Shown: positions 63,424 to 64,000 of the stretch, in pieces | Position numbering within the stretch: position 1 is the stretch's first letter | Layout of the letters: the number at the start of each line of letters is the position of its first letter | Assembly (NCBI GenBank): GCA_019414205.1 | Contig: DXML01000012.1 | Span: 136,360-200,359, forward strand | Source of the DNA: Collinsella sp. | GTDB lineage: Bacteria; Actinomycetota; Coriobacteriia; Coriobacteriales; Coriobacteriaceae | Direction of reading: 5' to 3' | DNA length: 64,000 nucleotides | Program-made: the position numbers and the translations under genes | The notes under the pieces: generated by a model | The model's database searches: none | Told to the model about the DNA's origin: nothing | The model's input: the letters and a program-made list of their open reading frames with translations, nothing else

Positions 63424-64000
63424 ATGCTCGATCAGGCTTATTCTCGTCGTCAGTTCCTCGGCCTCGCTGGTGGTCTTGCCAGCATCGTCGGTCTCGGTCT
63501 CGTTGGTTGCGGCGGCTCCGGCGCATCCGACGCCGCCGACAAGGGTAGCGCCGCTGCCGCCGAGTCCGTCTCCGGCGAGGTGACCTACGACGGCGCCTCC
63601 TCGTTCCAGGCTCTCGTCGAGGCTGCTGCCGAGAAGTTCATGGATGCCAACCCCGACGTCTCAGTCTCCGGTTCGGGCAACGGTTCGGGCAAGGGCCTGA
63701 CCGCTGTCGCCGCCGGCACCGTTACCATCGGTAATTCCGACGTCTTCGCCGAGACCAAGCTCGAGGCCGATCAGGTCAAGAACCTCGTCGACCACGAGGT
63801 CGCCGTCGTGGGCATGGGCCCCGTCGTCTCCAAGAACGTCAAGGTCGACGACCTGTCCCTCGAGCAGCTCAAGGGCATCTTCTCCGGCCAGGTCACCAAC
63901 TGGAAGGAGGTCGGCGGCGACGACGCCAAGATCGTCGTTCTCAACCGCAAGGCCGGCTCCGGTACCCGCGCCACCTTCGAGGCCGCCGTCTTTGGCGACG
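63424..64000 (+). CDS. pstS: Phosphate ABC transporter substrate-binding protein, 5' part
   Basis: The gene runs off the right edge; 192 codons are visible. It begins MLDQAYSRRQFLGLAGGLAS with a Tat-type RR motif, followed by the lipobox LVGC, so it is an exported lipoprotein. The mature part has the PstS text GEVTYDGASSFQALVEAAAE, SVSGSGNGSGKGLTAVAAGT, IGNSDVF, GIFSGQVTNWKEVGG and LNRKAGSGTRATFE, which hold the phosphate-binding Ser, Thr, Asp and Arg. The ATG has GAAAGGAAG upstream. It should be followed by pstCAB. Confidence 0.93.
   Translation, partial: MLDQAYSRRQFLGLAGGLASIVGLGLVGCGGSGASDAADKGSAAAAESVSGEVTYDGASSFQALVEAAAEKFMDANPDVSVSGSGNGSGKGLTAVAAGTVTIGNSDVFAETKLEADQVKNLVDHEVAVVGMGPVVSKNVKVDDLSLEQLKGIFSGQVTNWKEVGGDDAKIVVLNRKAGSGTRATFEAAVFGD

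Overview
The window looks like the chromosome of a strictly anaerobic, high-GC, gut-type actinobacterium of the class Coriobacteriia, most probably Collinsella or a close relative. This is inferred from the GC-rich, C/G-ending codon use, AGGAGG-type ribosome sites, the fhs/fchA/folD one-carbon set, superoxide reductase, Sapep and C69 dipeptidases, a class III fructose-bisphosphatase and QueH in place of QueG. No rRNA or tRNA gene, CRISPR array, prophage or complete insertion sequence was seen, so the genus is an inference.

Layout. 1-4.8 kb: the 3' end of an AddB-like nuclease gene and addA (double-strand-break repair). 5-12.3 kb: dnaE and a SWIM/SNF2 helicase. 12.4-17.2 kb: superoxide reductase, an NAD-synthetase-like protein that seems to have lost its catalytic residues, and ruvC-ruvA-ruvB. 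17.3-23 kb: formate-THF ligase, a Pro-rich single-pass membrane protein, a CDF cation exporter and a double zinc-ribbon protein. 23-26.7 kb: a more AT-rich accessory stretch (SHOCT-type gene with an apparent frame break, tiny ORF, ADP-ribosylglycohydrolase, YhcG-type nuclease, small PH-like protein). 26.7-31 kb: a large exported PI-PLC-like surface protein and two paralogous lipoproteins. 31.3-32.8 kb: fchA-folD. 32.9-36.7 kb: C69 dipeptidase, phasin-like protein and UbiB/AarF kinase. 36.8-41.5 kb: a cobalamin riboswitch followed by two membrane-anchored proteins with DUF4430 (transcobalamin C-terminal-like) domains. 41.6-48.6 kb: two GtrA proteins, class III FBPase, DegV, a TIM-barrel protein, a 56-residue membrane peptide and an RsmB/F methyltransferase. 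48.6-59.1 kb: a divergent MetRS, a DUF3267 membrane protein, queH, queA, a tail-anchored coiled-coil protein, an SDR, tgt and a LOG protein, with palindromic repeat clusters between them. 59.2-64 kb: a RelB/YafQ toxin-antitoxin pair, a second DegV, a HAD phosphatase, a Sapep dipeptidase and the start of pstS.

How the genes work together. Fhs, FchA and FolD form a complete formate-to-methylene-THF route. FolD lacks the cyclohydrolase Lys and Gln, which fits FchA doing that step. QueH, QueA and Tgt cover the tRNA end of queuosine synthesis. The B12 riboswitch plus transcobalamin-like surface domains suggests a surface corrinoid-capture system, which I consider the best candidate here for something little described.

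The intergenic regions carry several families of dispersed palindromes: a 63-bp element in two copies; an approximately 100-nt hairpin with a GACC-AGAA-GGTC tip, in two full copies and one partial; hairpins with GGGGACG in or beside the loop; and an AGTGGATAATCTCCC palindrome in two copies. Many promoters appear to be of the extended -10 type (TGN followed by a TANNNT-like hexamer) with weak -35 boxes.
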